Of a stretch of DNA of 64,000 bases, positions 8,930 through 19,936 are shown one piece after another; position 1 is the stretch's first letter; every line of letters begins with the position of its first letter. Source of the DNA: Humibacillus xanthopallidus. GTDB taxonomy: Bacteria; Actinomycetota; Actinomycetes; Actinomycetales; Dermatophilaceae. The position numbers were made by a program, and so were the translations under genes. The stretch covers positions 62,001 through 126,000 of the forward strand of contig NZ_VFPM01000003.1 of the NCBI RefSeq assembly GCF_006716675.1, given 5' to 3'. The notes under the pieces are model-generated. The model did not search any database. It was not told the DNA's origin and was given only the letters and a program-made list of their open reading frames with translations.

Positions 8930-9991
8930 GTGCCGACCCCCGTCCAGACCACCACCCGACCCACCCGTACGAGCGACCTCGTGCGGGCTGCGCGCCGTGA
9001 GCCGGTGGACCGCACGCCGGTCTGGTTCATGCGGCAGGCAGGGCGTTCGCTGCCGGAGTACCGCGCGATCCGCGAGGGCATCCCCATGCTCGAGTCGTGC
9101 ATGCGACCCGACCTCGTCACCGAGATCACGCTGCAGCCGGTGCGCCGGCACGACGTCGACGCCGCCATCTTCTTCAGTGACATCGTCGTGCCGCTCAAGG
9201 CGATCGGCGTCGACCTCGACATCGTGCCGGGTGTCGGGCCCGTCGTCGCCCGGCCCATCCGGCAGTGGAGCGACCTCGACCAGCTTCCCCCGCTCACGCC
9301 CGAGCACGTCCCCTTCATCACCGAGGCCGTGGGCATGCTCGTCGCCGAGCTCGGTGAGACCCCGCTCATCGGCTTTGCCGGCGCCCCCTTCACCCTCGCC
9401 TCCTACCTCGTCGAGGGCGGCCCGTCGAAGAACCACGTGCGCACCAAGGCGCTCATGCACGGCGACCCGGAGCTCTGGGACGCCCTCTGCGCCCGGCTCG
9501 CCCAGATCTCGGGCGCGTTCCTGCGCGTCCAGGCCGAGGCGGGCGCGAGCGCGGTGCAGCTCTTCGACTCCTGGGCGGGCGCCCTGTCGCGGGCCGACTA
9601 CGCCGCCCGGGCGATGCCGCACTCGGCCGTCGCGCTGGCCGCGGTCGCGGACCTCGACGTGCCCCGCATCCACTTCGGCGTCGGCACGGGCGAGCTGCTC
9701 CAGCTCATGGGCGAGGCGGGCGCCGAGGTCGTCGGGGTCGACTACCGCACGTCGCTCACCGATGCGGTCGACCGGCTCGGTCCGGGGTATGCCGTGCAGG
9801 GCAACCTCGACCCGGCGCTGCTCTTCGCACCCTGGGACGCGCTCGAGCGCCGGGTGCGCGAGATCGTCGAGGAGGGCCGTCACGCGCCCGGACACATCTT
9901 CAACCTCGGGCACGGCGTGCTGCCTGAGGTCGACCCCGACGTGCTGACGCGCGTCACCGCACTCGTCCACGAGTGCTCGAGCCGCCGATGA
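8930..9991 (+). CDS. hemE: Uroporphyrinogen decarboxylase
   Basis: A 353-residue enzyme of normal length that converts uroporphyrinogen III to coproporphyrinogen III in the cytoplasm. The N-terminal signature [14 protein letters not shown] carries the substrate-binding Arg residues; [13 protein letters not shown] and [17 protein letters not shown] are further family motifs. Starts at GTG (MPTPVQTTT). The murJ gene begins inside its stop codon (ATGA), so the two are coupled. Together with hemY and hemQ about 8 kb downstream it supplies the coproporphyrin branch of heme synthesis. Confidence 0.95.
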   Translation: MPTPVQTTTRPTRTSDLVRAARREPVDRTPVWFMRQAGRSLPEYRAIREGIPMLESCMRPDLVTEITLQPVRRHDVDAAIFFSDIVVPLKAIGVDLDIVPGVGPVVARPIRQWSDLDQLPPLTPEHVPFITEAVGMLVAELGETPLIGFAGAPFTLASYLVEGGPSKNHVRTKALMHGDPELWDALCARLAQISGAFLRVQAEAGASAVQLFDSWAGALSRADYAARAMPHSAVALAAVADLDVPRIHFGVGTGELLQLMGEAGAEVVGVDYRTSLTDAVDRLGPGYAVQGNLDPALLFAPWDALERRVREIVEEGRHAPGHIFNLGHGVLPEVDPDVLTRVTALVHECSSRR

Positions 9992-11670
9992 CGTTGGCCA
10001 CCGCACCCTCCGTCGCCCGCTCGAGCCTCACGATGTTCGGCGGGTCCGTCGCATCGCGCGTGCTCGGAGTGGTGCGCAACGGCCTCATCACCGCGATCAT
10101 CGGCGCCTCCTTCGCCGGCGACGCCTTCTCGCTCGCCAACACCCTGCCCAACGTGCTCTACGTGCTCGCGGCGGGCGGCATCCTCAACGCCGTGCTGATC
10201 CCGTCGCTCGCGCGGGCCATGAAGCTCGAGGACGGCGGACAGGAGTTCACCGACCGCGTCATCACGGTGGCGCTGACGGGCATGGCCCTCATCACCCTCG
10301 CCGTGATGGCCGGGGCGAGCGGCTTCGTGTGGCTGCTCGCGCGCAACTCCTCGCCGGAGTTTAAGGACCTCGCCCTCGCCTTCTCGCTCATCTGCCTGCC
10401 GCAGATCTTCTTCTACGGGCTCTTCGCCCTGCTCGGCCAGATCCTCAACGCCCGAGGTCGCTTCGGGGCGTTCGCGTGGGCCCCGTTCCTCGCCAACGTC
10501 GTGGCGGTCGCGGGGCTGCTCCTGTTCATCGTGCTCTTCCCGAACCGCGCTCGCGGCGAGGCGGTGCCGGCGCCGCGCACCCCCGAGGAGTGGACCGGCC
10601 CGATGATCTGGCTCTTCGCCGGCTCGGCGACGCTGTCGGTCATCGTCCAGGCACTCTCGCTCGTGCCGGCGCTGCGCCGCACCGGCTTCCACTACCGGCC
10701 CCGCTGGGGCATCCGTGGCGTGGGGCTCGGCGGGGTCAGCCGGCTCGCGATGTGGGCCTTCTACGGCCTCGCGATCTCGCAGCTCGGCTTCTTCATCAGC
10801 CAGGGAGCGCTCAACAACGCCACCGCGTCGGGCGAGCAGCTCGGTCTCGAGGACATCGTGCGCGGTCCGGCCGCCTACGCCGTCGCCTTCACGCTCTTCA
10901 TGCTGCCGCACGCCTTCGTGACCGTCTCGATCATCACCGCGCTCTTCCCCCGCTTCTCGGCGGCCGCAGCCTCGGGTGACGACGCCTCGCTCAAGCGCGA
11001 CTTCCGCACCGGCCTCACGATGCCGCTCGTCGCCAACGTGCCGATCATGGCGTTCGTCATGGTGCTCGCCGGGCCCATCGTGGCCCTGCTCAACCCCGGG
11101 CTCGACCCGCGGTCGGTCCAGGTGTCGGCATCGGTGCTCGTCATCATGATCCTGGGCCTCGTGCCCTTCGGCATCGACCTGCTCTGCTACCGGATGTTCT
11201 TCGCGCTCGAGGACGGTCGACCCACGGTGGCCATGCAGGTGCTGCTCACCGGCATCAGCCTCCTTGCCGGCCTCTTCACGCTCTACGTCAACCCGGTCTG
11301 GGCCATCGGCGTCATGGCGTTCGGCCAGACCATCGGAAACGTCGCCAGCTCGGGTGCGGGGCTGATGCTGCTGCGGCGTCGCATCGGCGCGCTCGGCCTC
11401 TCGAGCGTCGTCGTGACGGCATCGCGCATCGGGATCGCCGCTGCCGTCGCCGGGCTCGTCGCGTGGGGCGCGACGACCGTGCTCGAGCCCATCCTCGGCG
11501 GCACGATCACCGGCTCGTCGACGATCCTCCAGCGGATGTTCGCCGCGAGCTTCGAGATCGGGCTCGTCGGGCTCGTCTTCGTGGTCATCTACGTCGGCCT
11601 CGCCCACGCCCTGCACGTGCGTGAGATCCGCGACCTCTCGGCGATGGTGCGCCAGCGCCTCGTCCGCTAG
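9988..11670 (+). CDS. murJ: MurJ/MviN-family lipid II flippase
   Basis: A 560-residue polytopic membrane protein with roughly 14 hydrophobic segments, beginning with the family motif [19 protein letters not shown] and [10 protein letters not shown]. Homologues flip lipid II across the membrane for peptidoglycan synthesis. ATG9988 gives a 4-bp overlap with the hemE stop; a GTG at 9973 is possible but less natural. The large cytoplasmic kinase-like tail seen in some mycobacterial MurJ proteins is absent. The stop TAG at 11668-11670 directly abuts the stop of the convergent CHAT gene. Confidence 0.9.
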   Translation: MTLATAPSVARSSLTMFGGSVASRVLGVVRNGLITAIIGASFAGDAFSLANTLPNVLYVLAAGGILNAVLIPSLARAMKLEDGGQEFTDRVITVALTGMALITLAVMAGASGFVWLLARNSSPEFKDLALAFSLICLPQIFFYGLFALLGQILNARGRFGAFAWAPFLANVVAVAGLLLFIVLFPNRARGEAVPAPRTPEEWTGPMIWLFAGSATLSVIVQALSLVPALRRTGFHYRPRWGIRGVGLGGVSRLAMWAFYGLAISQLGFFISQGALNNATASGEQLGLEDIVRGPAAYAVAFTLFMLPHAFVTVSIITALFPRFSAAAASGDDASLKRDFRTGLTMPLVANVPIMAFVMVLAGPIVALLNPGLDPRSVQVSASVLVIMILGLVPFGIDLLCYRMFFALEDGRPTVAMQVLLTGISLLAGLFTLYVNPVWAIGVMAFGQTIGNVASSGAGLMLLRRRIGALGLSSVVVTASRIGIAAAVAGLVAWGATTVLEPILGGTITGSSTILQRMFAASFEIGLVGLVFVVIYVGLAHALHVREIRDLSAMVRQRLVR

Positions 11671-14600
11671 CTACCCGCCGACGAGCGCGAACGCGGCCCA
11701 GTGCCGCGGGTGGGCGTAGCCGACCGGTCCACGCGCCGGTTCCCGCGACGACCCCACGGGAGTGACGCGACGCTGCGCCACTGCCGTCGCATCGACGCCC
11801 GGGCGGGTCGAGACCTCCTCGCTCAGCCTGCCGTATGCCGTCCGGGCCGCGGCGCTGTCGAGTCCGCGCAGCCACTGCTGCGCATCGTGCAGGGCGGTTG
11901 CCGGGTCGGCGCCCGCGAGGAGGCGCTCGTAGAAACGACCCATGAGCAGGGCGGAGGACCGGTCGTCCACCGCCCACAGGGTGACGACGACGGCCCCGGC
12001 CCCCGACGAGAGCACGGCCCTCGCGAGGCCGAGCAGCTCGTCGCCCCCGGCCGGACCACCCTCGCCCGAGTGGCAGGCACTGAGCACCACGAGGCGCGCA
12101 CGGAGCGTGAGCCCGGCGATCTCGCCCGCCTCGAGCGCCGCCCCGTCCGCGAGGAGCACGCACGAGGCCTGCGGGTTGTCGCGGTCGAGCAGTCCGTGGG
12201 TCGCGAGGTGCACGACGGGTGCGGCGCCGAGCCCGGCGCGTACGGCGTCCTCGGTCGCCTCGGGTCCGAGCAGCAGGTGCGCATCGGGCAGGGTGGCGGC
12301 GACGTGGGCGGCTTCGACGCGTGCGCCGGGGAGCGGGGACGCCGGCGCGCTCAGCCCCGAGACGGGGTCGGTCAGGCTCATCGCCTCGGGGTCGCCCACG
12401 ACGAGCGCGCCCTCCCACGACGTCGGGTCCGGACCGGCGGCGGACGCGCCGGTGAGGGTGACGAGGCTCGCGCTGGGCAGGTAGCGCACGACGTGGCGGT
12501 CACCGAGGGGCGCGCCGTCCAAGGGGAGCGCGTGGAACGGCATACCGGTGGTGGGGCCCGAGGCGACGACGACGACCTCACGAGCGGCCCGCAGCGCGTC
12601 GGCGACCGGCACGAGCAGCTGCTCGGCGAGCGCCTCCGCATCGGTCGTGGACGGCAGTCCGTCGGCGCAGGCGGCGCGGAAGCGGCTCGCGGCACCGGCG
12701 AGTGACCACACGTCACGCGCGTGATGGGTGGCGAGGACCCCTGCCGGACCGATGACCCAGACGAGCACCTCTCCGGCCGCCACGAGCAGTTGGAGCAGCA
12801 CGGCGTCGGGGGCGAGGGAGGCAGCGACGTCCTCGACGGACACCGGCGCTGCGGCGGGGTTCACCGTGCGCCAGTGGTCGGGGTCGAGACCCGCGAGCTG
12901 CTCCTGGGCCGAGCGGGCTGCGCGCTGGGCCTCGTCGCGTTCGGCGCGCAGCCGGGCCAGCGCGTCGGGACCTGCGTCCGCCGCGATGGCGAAGAGCAGG
13001 CGGCGGCTGGCGATCTCGAGGTCGGCATTCGCGCCCCGCCACGTGGCCACCGCGTCATCCTCGTCGGCGTCGGCGTCGGCGTCGGCTCCGGCGGCGGCAC
13101 TGTCGGGCGGGTCGCCGTCGGCCACCGGCTTCCGGCGACGGGCCGTGCCACGGGAGACGAGGTCGACGAGGGCTCGGGCCTGGCCGCGCATCGCGAGCTC
13201 GGCGGCCTCGGCGGGCCGTCCGTCGTCGAGGGCCACCCTGGCGGCGGTGCGCACGAGATCGGCGACGACGACCTGGCTGCTGACGGCCGTGCGCAGCTCG
13301 TCGTCGGAGATGGTGCTGCGGCGCAGGTCTGCCGCGCGCAGCCCCGCGAGCAGCTCGACCGAGGCGGCTGCCCGGTCACCCTGCCCTTCCTTGAGCAGCC
13401 CGGCCGCGAGTCGCGCCTCGACCTCGTCGGCGATGCCGGACCACCACGGCGCGTCACGCGCCGACGCCTCGAGGTCCGCGAGCAGGGGCGCGGCGCGATC
13501 GGGGTCGCGCAGCCGGACGAGGGCCGAGAAGCCCTGCAGGAGGATCCTCCGGCGCTGGAGCTCGAGCATCGAGGCGATGACCTCGGCCGGCAGGCTCGAC
13601 AGCGCCCCACCGGCCCCGTCACCGTGGCCGATGCCGAGGTCGCCTGCGGCGTTCGCCGCGAGCTGCGCCTGCACCGACGCGGCCATGACGTCCGCGGCCG
13701 CGGCGTGCTCGTGCCGGCTCGCCAGGACGGCGAGCAGGGCTCCGGGGTTGGTCGTCGTCGCCACTCCGAGCGCCTTGTCGAGGAGCCGTGACGCCCCTTC
13801 CTCGTCGCCCTCCTCGCTGCGGCGCTCTCCTTCATAGGCGAGGGCGACCGCGTCGGTGCCCGCCTGCGGCAGCTGTGCGCCCAGCGCTGCGACAACGGAC
13901 GGCTCCGAGTAGTAGCGCTGCGCGACAGCATGCATCTGCGCACCGTCCCGGTCGACGACGGCGATGCCGTAGAGCTGTAGCAGCAGGAGGCCGAGCTCGG
14001 TGCTGAGGGCCGACGTGGCGGCCTCGGACGTTGCGCCGGCCACGGAGGAGATGGCCTCCTCGATGAGGAGGCGGGCGCGGCGGGTGGAGCCCACGGACGC
14101 GAGCACCTGGGCGCGGTCGATCGTGCACCGGGTGAGGTGCTCGGTGAGGCCCGCTGGACGAGCGAGCGCCTCAGAGAGGTCGAGGGCTGCGAGGGCCGGC
14201 TCCGCGGCAACTGCCGAGACCCGCCACAGGCGGCTCACGCGCGAGCAGAGCTGGGCGAGCCCGAGCACCGTTGCCGCCCCCACGCGCTGGGCGGCACCGG
14301 TCGCGGTGTCGGTGGCCAGGGCGGTGTCCGCGGGCAGGCGACCGGCGGCGAGTCGGGCGAGGCAGAGGTGCGCCGCCGCCACGGCGCGGCCGGCAGGGTC
14401 TCCGGCCGTGCGGTAGGCGGCAAGGCTCGCCTCCGCCTGCTCGACGGCACCCACGGCGTCACCCGTGGCCACTCGCAGCCACGTCCGGCGGAGCGCGAGG
14501 CGCGCCGTCCACGTCGGGCCGACGAGCAGCGCGGCGGCACGGTCCCACGCCTGCGCTGCCGCACCGAGGTCGAGCCCTACCGCTCCCTCACGATCCTCGA

Positions 14601-15348
14601 GCCCGCCGATGCTGCCGTCCTGCCCGATGACCGGTTGGAACGAGCAGTTCCACGCCGCAGGGCTGCTCAACGGCGCCGCGGCCCAGTCACCACGCAGCAG
14701 CTCGACGTAACCCTGCACCTCGCGGTCGGCTGCCACCGACTCCACCGAGCGTGCGGCTGCCATGGCCTGCTCCCACCGGGCCGCCCGACGGTCGATGTCG
14801 GCCAGCCACAGGCGTGCGATCTGACCCGTCCGCGGGTCGATGGCCTCGGCCGAGGCGACGAGCGAGGCGCCGGCGGCGGCGACCCGATCGAGCACGGCAA
14901 GGCTGGTCTCACCGGCCCAGGGGTTGTTGGGGGGCAGCATCGCCTGCCACTGGAGGAGCCCGGGCACCTCGAGGGCGGCGAGCTCGCAGAGCGTGCGCAC
15001 CGGCGGCGTCGCGAGCGACATGGCGCGCAGCGTCGGCTCGAGGTCGGCGTCGACCTCACCGACCGACCCCGCGAGCTGCACCATCTGCCGGGCGCCGCCG
15101 TCCGGCAGCCCGACGAGGGCCAGCAGCCGTGACAACCGGGCGAACGCCGCCGCCACCGCGGCCTCGTCTGCGGCCTCGTCGGCCGAGCCACCGACCCCGA
15201 GTGGCCTCGCCGGGTCGGTCAGCGCCCGGGTCGCTGCGTGCCGGTCACCCGCTGACAGCTGGCGCAGCGGCGCCTCCAGCCCGGGCGCGACGCGGACGGC
15301 AGCCCGCACGAGCTCGTCGACCATGACGTCGATCGGGTGACCTGGCAT
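11671..15348 (-). CDS. Large CHAT-domain (caspase-like) protein
   Basis: A 1,225-residue protein. The first about 750 residues are Ala/Leu-rich helices consistent with TPR-like repeats. A short acidic Ala/Asp run (ADADADADEDD) follows, then a C-terminal CHAT domain from about 850. The caspase-type dyad is visible as HLATHGLLD (His) and LSACHSGEG (Cys), followed by GARAVLSSGAGAVVVTLWAVDD-like core sequence. CHAT proteins are cysteine proteases or inactive relatives; TPR-CHAT proteins are found in several bacterial defence and death systems, but no partner gene is adjacent, so a defence role is not shown. Its stop abuts the murJ stop, and the upstream neighbour is a DUF4349 gene 45 bp away on the same strand. 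Confidence 0.85.
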   Translation of the reverse strand: MPGHPIDVMVDELVRAAVRVAPGLEAPLRQLSAGDRHAATRALTDPARPLGVGGSADEAADEAAVAAAFARLSRLLALVGLPDGGARQMVQLAGSVGEVDADLEPTLRAMSLATPPVRTLCELAALEVPGLLQWQAMLPPNNPWAGETSLAVLDRVAAAGASLVASAEAIDPRTGQIARLWLADIDRRAARWEQAMAAARSVESVAADREVQGYVELLRGDWAAAPLSSPAAWNCSFQPVIGQDGSIGGLEDREGAVGLDLGAAAQAWDRAAALLVGPTWTARLALRRTWLRVATGDAVGAVEQAEASLAAYRTAGDPAGRAVAAAHLCLARLAAGRLPADTALATDTATGAAQRVGAATVLGLAQLCSRVSRLWRVSAVAAEPALAALDLSEALARPAGLTEHLTRCTIDRAQVLASVGSTRRARLLIEEAISSVAGATSEAATSALSTELGLLLLQLYGIAVVDRDGAQMHAVAQRYYSEPSVVAALGAQLPQAGTDAVALAYEGERRSEEGDEEGASRLLDKALGVATTTNPGALLAVLASRHEHAAAADVMAASVQAQLAANAAGDLGIGHGDGAGGALSSLPAEVIASMLELQRRRILLQGFSALVRLRDPDRAAPLLADLEASARDAPWWSGIADEVEARLAAGLLKEGQGDRAAASVELLAGLRAADLRRSTISDDELRTAVSSQVVVADLVRTAARVALDDGRPAEAAELAMRGQARALVDLVSRGTARRRKPVADGDPPDSAAAGADADADADEDDAVATWRGANADLEIASRRLLFAIAADAGPDALARLRAERDEAQRAARSAQEQLAGLDPDHWRTVNPAAAPVSVEDVAASLAPDAVLLQLLVAAGEVLVWVIGPAGVLATHHARDVWSLAGAASRFRAACADGLPSTTDAEALAEQLLVPVADALRAAREVVVVASGPTTGMPFHALPLDGAPLGDRHVVRYLPSASLVTLTGASAAGPDPTSWEGALVVGDPEAMSLTDPVSGLSAPASPLPGARVEAAHVAATLPDAHLLLGPEATEDAVRAGLGAAPVVHLATHGLLDRDNPQASCVLLADGAALEAGEIAGLTLRARLVVLSACHSGEGGPAGGDELLGLARAVLSSGAGAVVVTLWAVDDRSSALLMGRFYERLLAGADPATALHDAQQWLRGLDSAAARTAYGRLSEEVSTRPGVDATAVAQRRVTPVGSSREPARGPVGYAHPRHWAAFALVGG

Positions 15349-15393
15349 GCGTCCTCGCTCTGTCGGGTCCTGCTCCCCTCGAGGATAGGGGCC

Positions 15394-16782
15394 TCAGTCG
15401 GTCGACGACGGTGTTGTCGCTGAAGGGGCTGGCGACGGTGTCGAAGCAGGCGCGGTCGGGCTCGACGCCGCCACAGGGCTCATGACGGGAGCCGTCGCGG
15501 TGGCTGTGCGGCGACGCCTGCGCACGACGCGGAGGGCGATGAGCGCGCCGAGGCCGATGAGCAGCAGCCAGGGCAGCAGCACCGCGAGGCCGGTGAGGAT
15601 GACGGTGAGCGAGCTCAGCAGGGCCTCCCACGCGCCGCGCAGCCCACCGACGACGCCGGAGCCCTCGTCGACCACTGCTGCAGCAGCCGGGGTCCACATC
15701 GCGACGGTGACCTGCGACATCGTCGTGCGCTTCTCGAGGTCGGCGAGCTGCTGGGTGAGCGCGTCCAGATCGGACTGGCGCCGGGTCAGCTCGCCCTCGA
15801 GGACGAGCAGCTGCTGGAGGTCGGTGGCCTTGGCCATGAGGGCGCGCACCCGCTCGATGCTGTCGCGAGCCGGTCCGATCCGCGCCTGCGTGTCGATGTA
15901 GGTCGCGGTGACGTCCTCGGCCTGGGCGGAGCGGTAGGACACGGTGCCGAGCGCCGACAGCTGGGTGAGCACGGCGTCGAGCTTCTCGGCCGGGACGCTG
16001 AGGGTCAGCCGCGCCTGGTTCAGCCCCACCGGTGGCCACGTGCCCGCGGACCCGGAGCTTCCGACGCCGCCGACGTCAGTCGTCGGTATGCCGTCCGGGC
16101 CGGTCCCCGAGGCGCCCTTCGCGGAGCCGACGGGGTCGAGGGCCGTCACGACGTCCTCGCTGAGCACGGTGCCCCCGGCGCCCGAGGCGATGATCCGGGC
16201 CCGGCCCGCCGAGGTGGCGAGGTCGGTCACCTGCAGGCCGATCCACGCGGTGCGGACGATCTTCGTCGCGTCGAGGGCGGCGGCGGCCTCCGGTGACAGC
16301 AGCGGTCCGCCGGCCGCCTTCGAGGAGTCGCTCGACGCCTGCGGGGAAGCGGCCGTGCCACTGCCCGCTGCCGACCCTGCCGACCCTGCAGACCCGGCGG
16401 ATCCGGCAGATCCCGAGGCTCCGGGCGCCTCCGACAAGCCCGACGAGCCTGCCGATCCGGCTGCTCCGCTCGCGTCGCGCTGAACCTGAGCCGGCGCCCC
16501 GCCGGCGACCGATGCCTCTGAGCCCGAGCCACCCCCGGTCGACAGCCGGGCCAGACCGATCGGGACGGCGAGCGCGATCACGGCCAGCGCGACGAGCGTG
16601 ATCGCGAGGGCCCGACCGTGCTTGCCGCTGAAGGACCGTCGCCGGTCGAGCCACGACGGTCCCCTCCGTGGCGGGCGCGCCCCCGGGCCGCCCTCGCCGG
16701 TTGTCCGGGAGCTCTGCGGTGAGGTCGGCGTCGAGCTGTGCTGCGCGCCCGTCGTCGCGCCGGGGCTGGTCGTGATCGTCAT
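15394..16782 (-). CDS. DUF4349 membrane-anchored protein
   Basis: A 462-residue protein with one transmembrane segment after a charged N-terminus (residues about 65-85), an extracytoplasmic Ser/Gly/Ala linker containing a repetitive [13 protein letters not shown] stretch, a beta domain and a coiled coil (LLVLEGELTRRQSDLDALTQQLADLEKRT). A second transmembrane helix with an Arg cluster (VVRRRRR) precedes a Ser/Pro/Thr-rich tail. This layout matches DUF4349. ATG16782 is preferred with AGAGG about 7 nt upstream; earlier in-frame starts only add Arg/His-rich sequence. Function is unknown, and it is probably cotranscribed with the CHAT gene. Confidence 0.82.
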   Translation of the reverse strand: MTITTSPGATTGAQHSSTPTSPQSSRTTGEGGPGARPPRRGPSWLDRRRSFSGKHGRALAITLVALAVIALAVPIGLARLSTGGGSGSEASVAGGAPAQVQRDASGAAGSAGSSGLSEAPGASGSAGSAGSAGSAGSAAGSGTAASPQASSDSSKAAGGPLLSPEAAAALDATKIVRTAWIGLQVTDLATSAGRARIIASGAGGTVLSEDVVTALDPVGSAKGASGTGPDGIPTTDVGGVGSSGSAGTWPPVGLNQARLTLSVPAEKLDAVLTQLSALGTVSYRSAQAEDVTATYIDTQARIGPARDSIERVRALMAKATDLQQLLVLEGELTRRQSDLDALTQQLADLEKRTTMSQVTVAMWTPAAAAVVDEGSGVVGGLRGAWEALLSSLTVILTGLAVLLPWLLLIGLGALIALRVVRRRRRTATATAPVMSPVAASSPTAPASTPSPAPSATTPSSTD

Positions 16783-16930
16783 CGGAGTGCCTCTCGCGGG
16801 GGCGGTGGGCCCTGCTGTCACACCGCTCTGACCGTGAGACACCTGGCAGCGCGGGAACGTTGCACCGTGCGACCACCGCACCCTGCTCGACGACGGCACG
16901 CGTCCCGGTGGCCGCGCACCGTGGTGCGGG

Positions 16931-17722
16931 TCAGTCGGGGAGCTGCTCCGGCATCAGCGCGGACCGCCGTCGGTGCTCGTGCTCGTGCTCGAGCGGATGC
17001 TGGTGCCCGTGCTCTCGCTGCTCGGCCGCCGCATTGGGCTGGCCGGGCGTGGTTGCTGAGGCGGTTCTCGACCCGTGGCGCACCCGGCGCACGACCAACC
17101 ACGCCACCAGCCCGACGACAGCGGCGACGACGATCCAGTTGAGCCAACCGGAGTACTGGTCGACGAGGTCGTAGCGAGACCCCAGCAGCCAGCCGAGGCC
17201 GATGAGCACGCCGTTCCACAGGGCACTGCCGGCGATGGTGAAGACGCTGAAGCGCGCCAGCGGCATGTGCTCGGCGCCCGCCGGCAGCGACACGAGGCTG
17301 CGCACCCCGGGAACGAGCCGGGCCCCGAACACCGAGCTTCGCCCGTGCCGGCGGAACCACGCCGACGAGCGCTCGAAGTCCTGCCGGTCGACGAGCGGCA
17401 GCCTCGCCAGCAGGGTGACGGCCCGCTCGTGCCCGAGCCGCCGCCCGAGGCCGTAGAGCGCGAGCGCACCGAGGTAGGAGCCGATGGTGCTCGTGACGAG
17501 CAGCAGCCACAGCTCCATCTGCCCCTGACGGGCGATGAATCCGGAGAGGGGCAGGACGACCTCGCTGGGCAGGGGAGGCACGACGGTCTCGACGAAGGTC
17601 AGCGCGCCGACGCCCCACTCCCCGAGGGCGGTGATGACTCGAGTCGCGACGCCCACGAGGCCCGAGAGCTCGGCCTGGGCCAGTGCAGCGGGGGTGAGCA
17701 GGAGCATCGTGCCGGAGGTCAT
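16931..17722 (-). CDS. DedA family membrane protein with His-rich tail
   Basis: A 263-residue DedA/SNARE-associated-type protein with several transmembrane helices and the family motifs FVETVVPPLPSEVVLPLSGF, GSYLGALALYGLGRRLG and FGARLVPGVRSLVSLPAG, including the re-entrant-loop Arg/Pro residues. DedA proteins are linked to lipid-carrier recycling and membrane homeostasis. The last about 30 residues are unusually rich in His and Glu (REHGHQHPLEHEHEHRRRS), which could bind metal, though this is inference. A second, broken DedA gene lies at 57.1 kb in the accessory element. Confidence 0.9.
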   Translation of the reverse strand: MTSGTMLLLTPAALAQAELSGLVGVATRVITALGEWGVGALTFVETVVPPLPSEVVLPLSGFIARQGQMELWLLLVTSTIGSYLGALALYGLGRRLGHERAVTLLARLPLVDRQDFERSSAWFRRHGRSSVFGARLVPGVRSLVSLPAGAEHMPLARFSVFTIAGSALWNGVLIGLGWLLGSRYDLVDQYSGWLNWIVVAAVVGLVAWLVVRRVRHGSRTASATTPGQPNAAAEQREHGHQHPLEHEHEHRRRSALMPEQLPD

Positions 17723-17787
17723 GGGAGTGTCATTCCCCGTTCCGCCCCGCTCCTCACGCCCGTGGGAGGCAGTGACAGAGTGGGGCC

Positions 17788-19167
17788 ATGCGCAGGAAGG
17801 TCGCCGTCATAGGTGGGGGGATCGCCGGACTGGCGGCCGCGTGGGAGCTCGCCGGGCACGAGGCCGACGTCTCCGTGACAGTCTACGAGGGCAGCGACCG
17901 GGTCGGCGGCAAGCTGCGACTCGAGCAGGTCGGTGGAGCCCTCGTCGACGTCGGCGCGGAGTCCGTCCTCGCCCGCCGACCGGAGGCGCTCACGCTCTTC
18001 GAGGAGATCGGTGTCGACGGCCGCACCACCTACCCAGCTGCCGTCGGGGCGACGATCGTCGCCGGTGGCCGGCGCTGGCCGATGCCGTCGGGCACCGTCA
18101 TGGGCGTGCCCTCCGACCCCGAGTCGGTGCGGGGCCTGCTGACCGACGCCGAGGTGCACCGGCTCCGCGACGAGCCGCTGGCCCCCCTCGTCACCGACGA
18201 CGTCTCCGTCGGCGACTTCGTCGACGCCCGGCTCGGGCCCGCCGTCACCGACAAGCTCGTCGAGCCGCTCCTTGCCGGGGTGTATGCCGGCCACGCCCGA
18301 CGCATCTCGCTCGACATGGCCGTCCCGGCTCTGCGCCGCGCTGCCCACGACGGGCGCTCGCTGCTCGAGGTCGCCCGCGAGGCCCAGCTCGCGGCCCGGT
18401 CGGCGCCGACCGCGGTCCTTCCCGTCTTCGCGACGCTCGTCGGAGGTCTCGGCACCCTGCCGCCGGCGCTCGAGGCAGCCCTGGTCGACGCCGGGGTCGA
18501 GGTGCGCACCCGGGCCGTCGTCCGCGAGCTCCGGCCCGACGGCGACGGCTGGGTCGTCGCGACCGGTCCCACGACCGACGTGGTCCACGAGCGACACGAC
18601 GCCGTCGTCGTCGCCGTCCCCGCCCACCCCACCGCACGCCTGCTCACCGATGTCGCGCCGACGGCGGCGGCTCGGCTGGCCGCCGTCGACTACGCCTCGA
18701 TGGCGATCATCACGCTCGCGGTCGACGGTCGCCCCGAGGCGCTCACCGGCACGAGCGGCTTCCTCGTGCCACCCGTCGAGGGGCTGACGATCAAGGCCGC
18801 GACGTTCAGCACGTCGAAGTGGCCCTGGCTCGCCGACGCGCACCCGGACCGCACCTGGCTGCGCGCCTCGATCGGCCGCCACGGCGAGGAGGCCTCGCTC
18901 CAGCACGACGACGCCGCGCTCGTCGAGACCGCCCTCACCGACCTTCGGGCCGTGCTCGGCGAGCTGCCCGACCCGATCGACGCCCACGTGCAGCGCTGGG
19001 GCGGGGGACTGCCGCAGTATGCCGTCGGTCATCGTCGCGTCGTCGAGGTCGCCCGGCGCGACCTGCCGCCGACGATCACCCTGGCCGGGGCGGCATACGA
19101 CGGTGTGGGGATCCCTGCCTGCATCGCGTCGGGACGCGCGGCCGCACGAGCGCTGCTCACCCCCTGA
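17788..19167 (+). CDS. hemY: Coproporphyrinogen III / protoporphyrinogen oxidase (HemY/CgoX)
   Basis: A 459-residue FAD-dependent oxidase. The dinucleotide-binding motif [15 protein letters not shown] is at residues 6-20, followed by the [16 protein letters not shown] motif, and the C-terminus has the second FAD-contact region [16 protein letters not shown]. In Actinobacteria this family oxidises coproporphyrinogen III to coproporphyrin III. HemQ is encoded 34 bp downstream on the same strand, which supports the coproporphyrin-dependent pathway. Annotation as hemG would be a naming variant. Confidence 0.92.
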   Translation: MRRKVAVIGGGIAGLAAAWELAGHEADVSVTVYEGSDRVGGKLRLEQVGGALVDVGAESVLARRPEALTLFEEIGVDGRTTYPAAVGATIVAGGRRWPMPSGTVMGVPSDPESVRGLLTDAEVHRLRDEPLAPLVTDDVSVGDFVDARLGPAVTDKLVEPLLAGVYAGHARRISLDMAVPALRRAAHDGRSLLEVAREAQLAARSAPTAVLPVFATLVGGLGTLPPALEAALVDAGVEVRTRAVVRELRPDGDGWVVATGPTTDVVHERHDAVVVAVPAHPTARLLTDVAPTAAARLAAVDYASMAIITLAVDGRPEALTGTSGFLVPPVEGLTIKAATFSTSKWPWLADAHPDRTWLRASIGRHGEEASLQHDDAALVETALTDLRAVLGELPDPIDAHVQRWGGGLPQYAVGHRRVVEVARRDLPPTITLAGAAYDGVGIPACIASGRAAARALLTP

Positions 19168-19201
19168 GCCCGCGGTCAGGAGCGGTTGTCATGATGGGTT
19201 C

Positions 19202-19903
19202 ATGAGCGATCGACTGACCCCGGCACAGATGCGTGAGATCAACGAGACCATCCGCTACTCGATGTGGTCCGTCTTCGCCTCGGCGACCCCGCTGGGTGAG
19301 GACCGCGACAAGGCACTCTCCGAGCTCGAGGCGTTCCTCGCCGAGATCGCCGAGCAGGGAGTCGTCGTGCGCGGCCTCTACGACGTGGCCGGGCTGAGAG
19401 GCGATGCCGACGTCATGATCTGGTGGCACGCGGCCACCATCGAGCAGCTCCAGTCGGCCTACCACGGCTTCCTGCGCACGGAGGTCGGCCAGCACCTCGA
19501 GCCGGTCTGGAGCAACGCTGCGCTACACCGTCCGGCCGAGTTCAACAAGAGCCACATCCCCGCGTTCATGGCCGACGAGAACGCCCGCCGCTACGTCTGC
19601 GTCTACCCCTTCGTCCGCTCCTACGAGTGGTACCTCCTCGACGAGAAGGAGCGCCGCGACCTGCTGCGCGAGCACGGGCAGATGGCGCGCGACTACCCCG
19701 ACGTGCGGGCCAACACCATCGCGTCCTTCGCGCTCGGCGACTATGAGTGGCTGCTCGCCTTCGAGGCCGACGAGCTCCACCGCATCGTCGACCTCATGCG
19801 CGAGCTGCGCGCCTCGGGGGCTCGCCGGCACGTGCGCGAGGAGATCCCCTTCTTCACCGGGCCGCTCGTCGACCCCGCCCACCTCGTCGCGAACCTGCGC
19901 TGA
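19202..19903 (+). CDS. hemQ: Coproheme decarboxylase (HemQ/ChdC, chlorite-dismutase fold)
   Basis: A 233-residue protein of the chlorite-dismutase-like family. It carries the actinobacterial motif [12 protein letters not shown] with the Tyr that forms the radical in coproheme decarboxylation, and [23 protein letters not shown]. It removes two propionate carboxyls from coproheme to give heme b. ATG19202 is chosen ([19 protein letters not shown]); longer in-frame starts run into hemY. It forms an operon with hemY. Confidence 0.93.
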   Translation: MSDRLTPAQMREINETIRYSMWSVFASATPLGEDRDKALSELEAFLAEIAEQGVVVRGLYDVAGLRGDADVMIWWHAATIEQLQSAYHGFLRTEVGQHLEPVWSNAALHRPAEFNKSHIPAFMADENARRYVCVYPFVRSYEWYLLDEKERRDLLREHGQMARDYPDVRANTIASFALGDYEWLLAFEADELHRIVDLMRELRASGARRHVREEIPFFTGPLVDPAHLVANLR

Positions 19904-19936
19904 GGGCAGCCGGAGCCTCGGCGACCGCGCCTCGGC

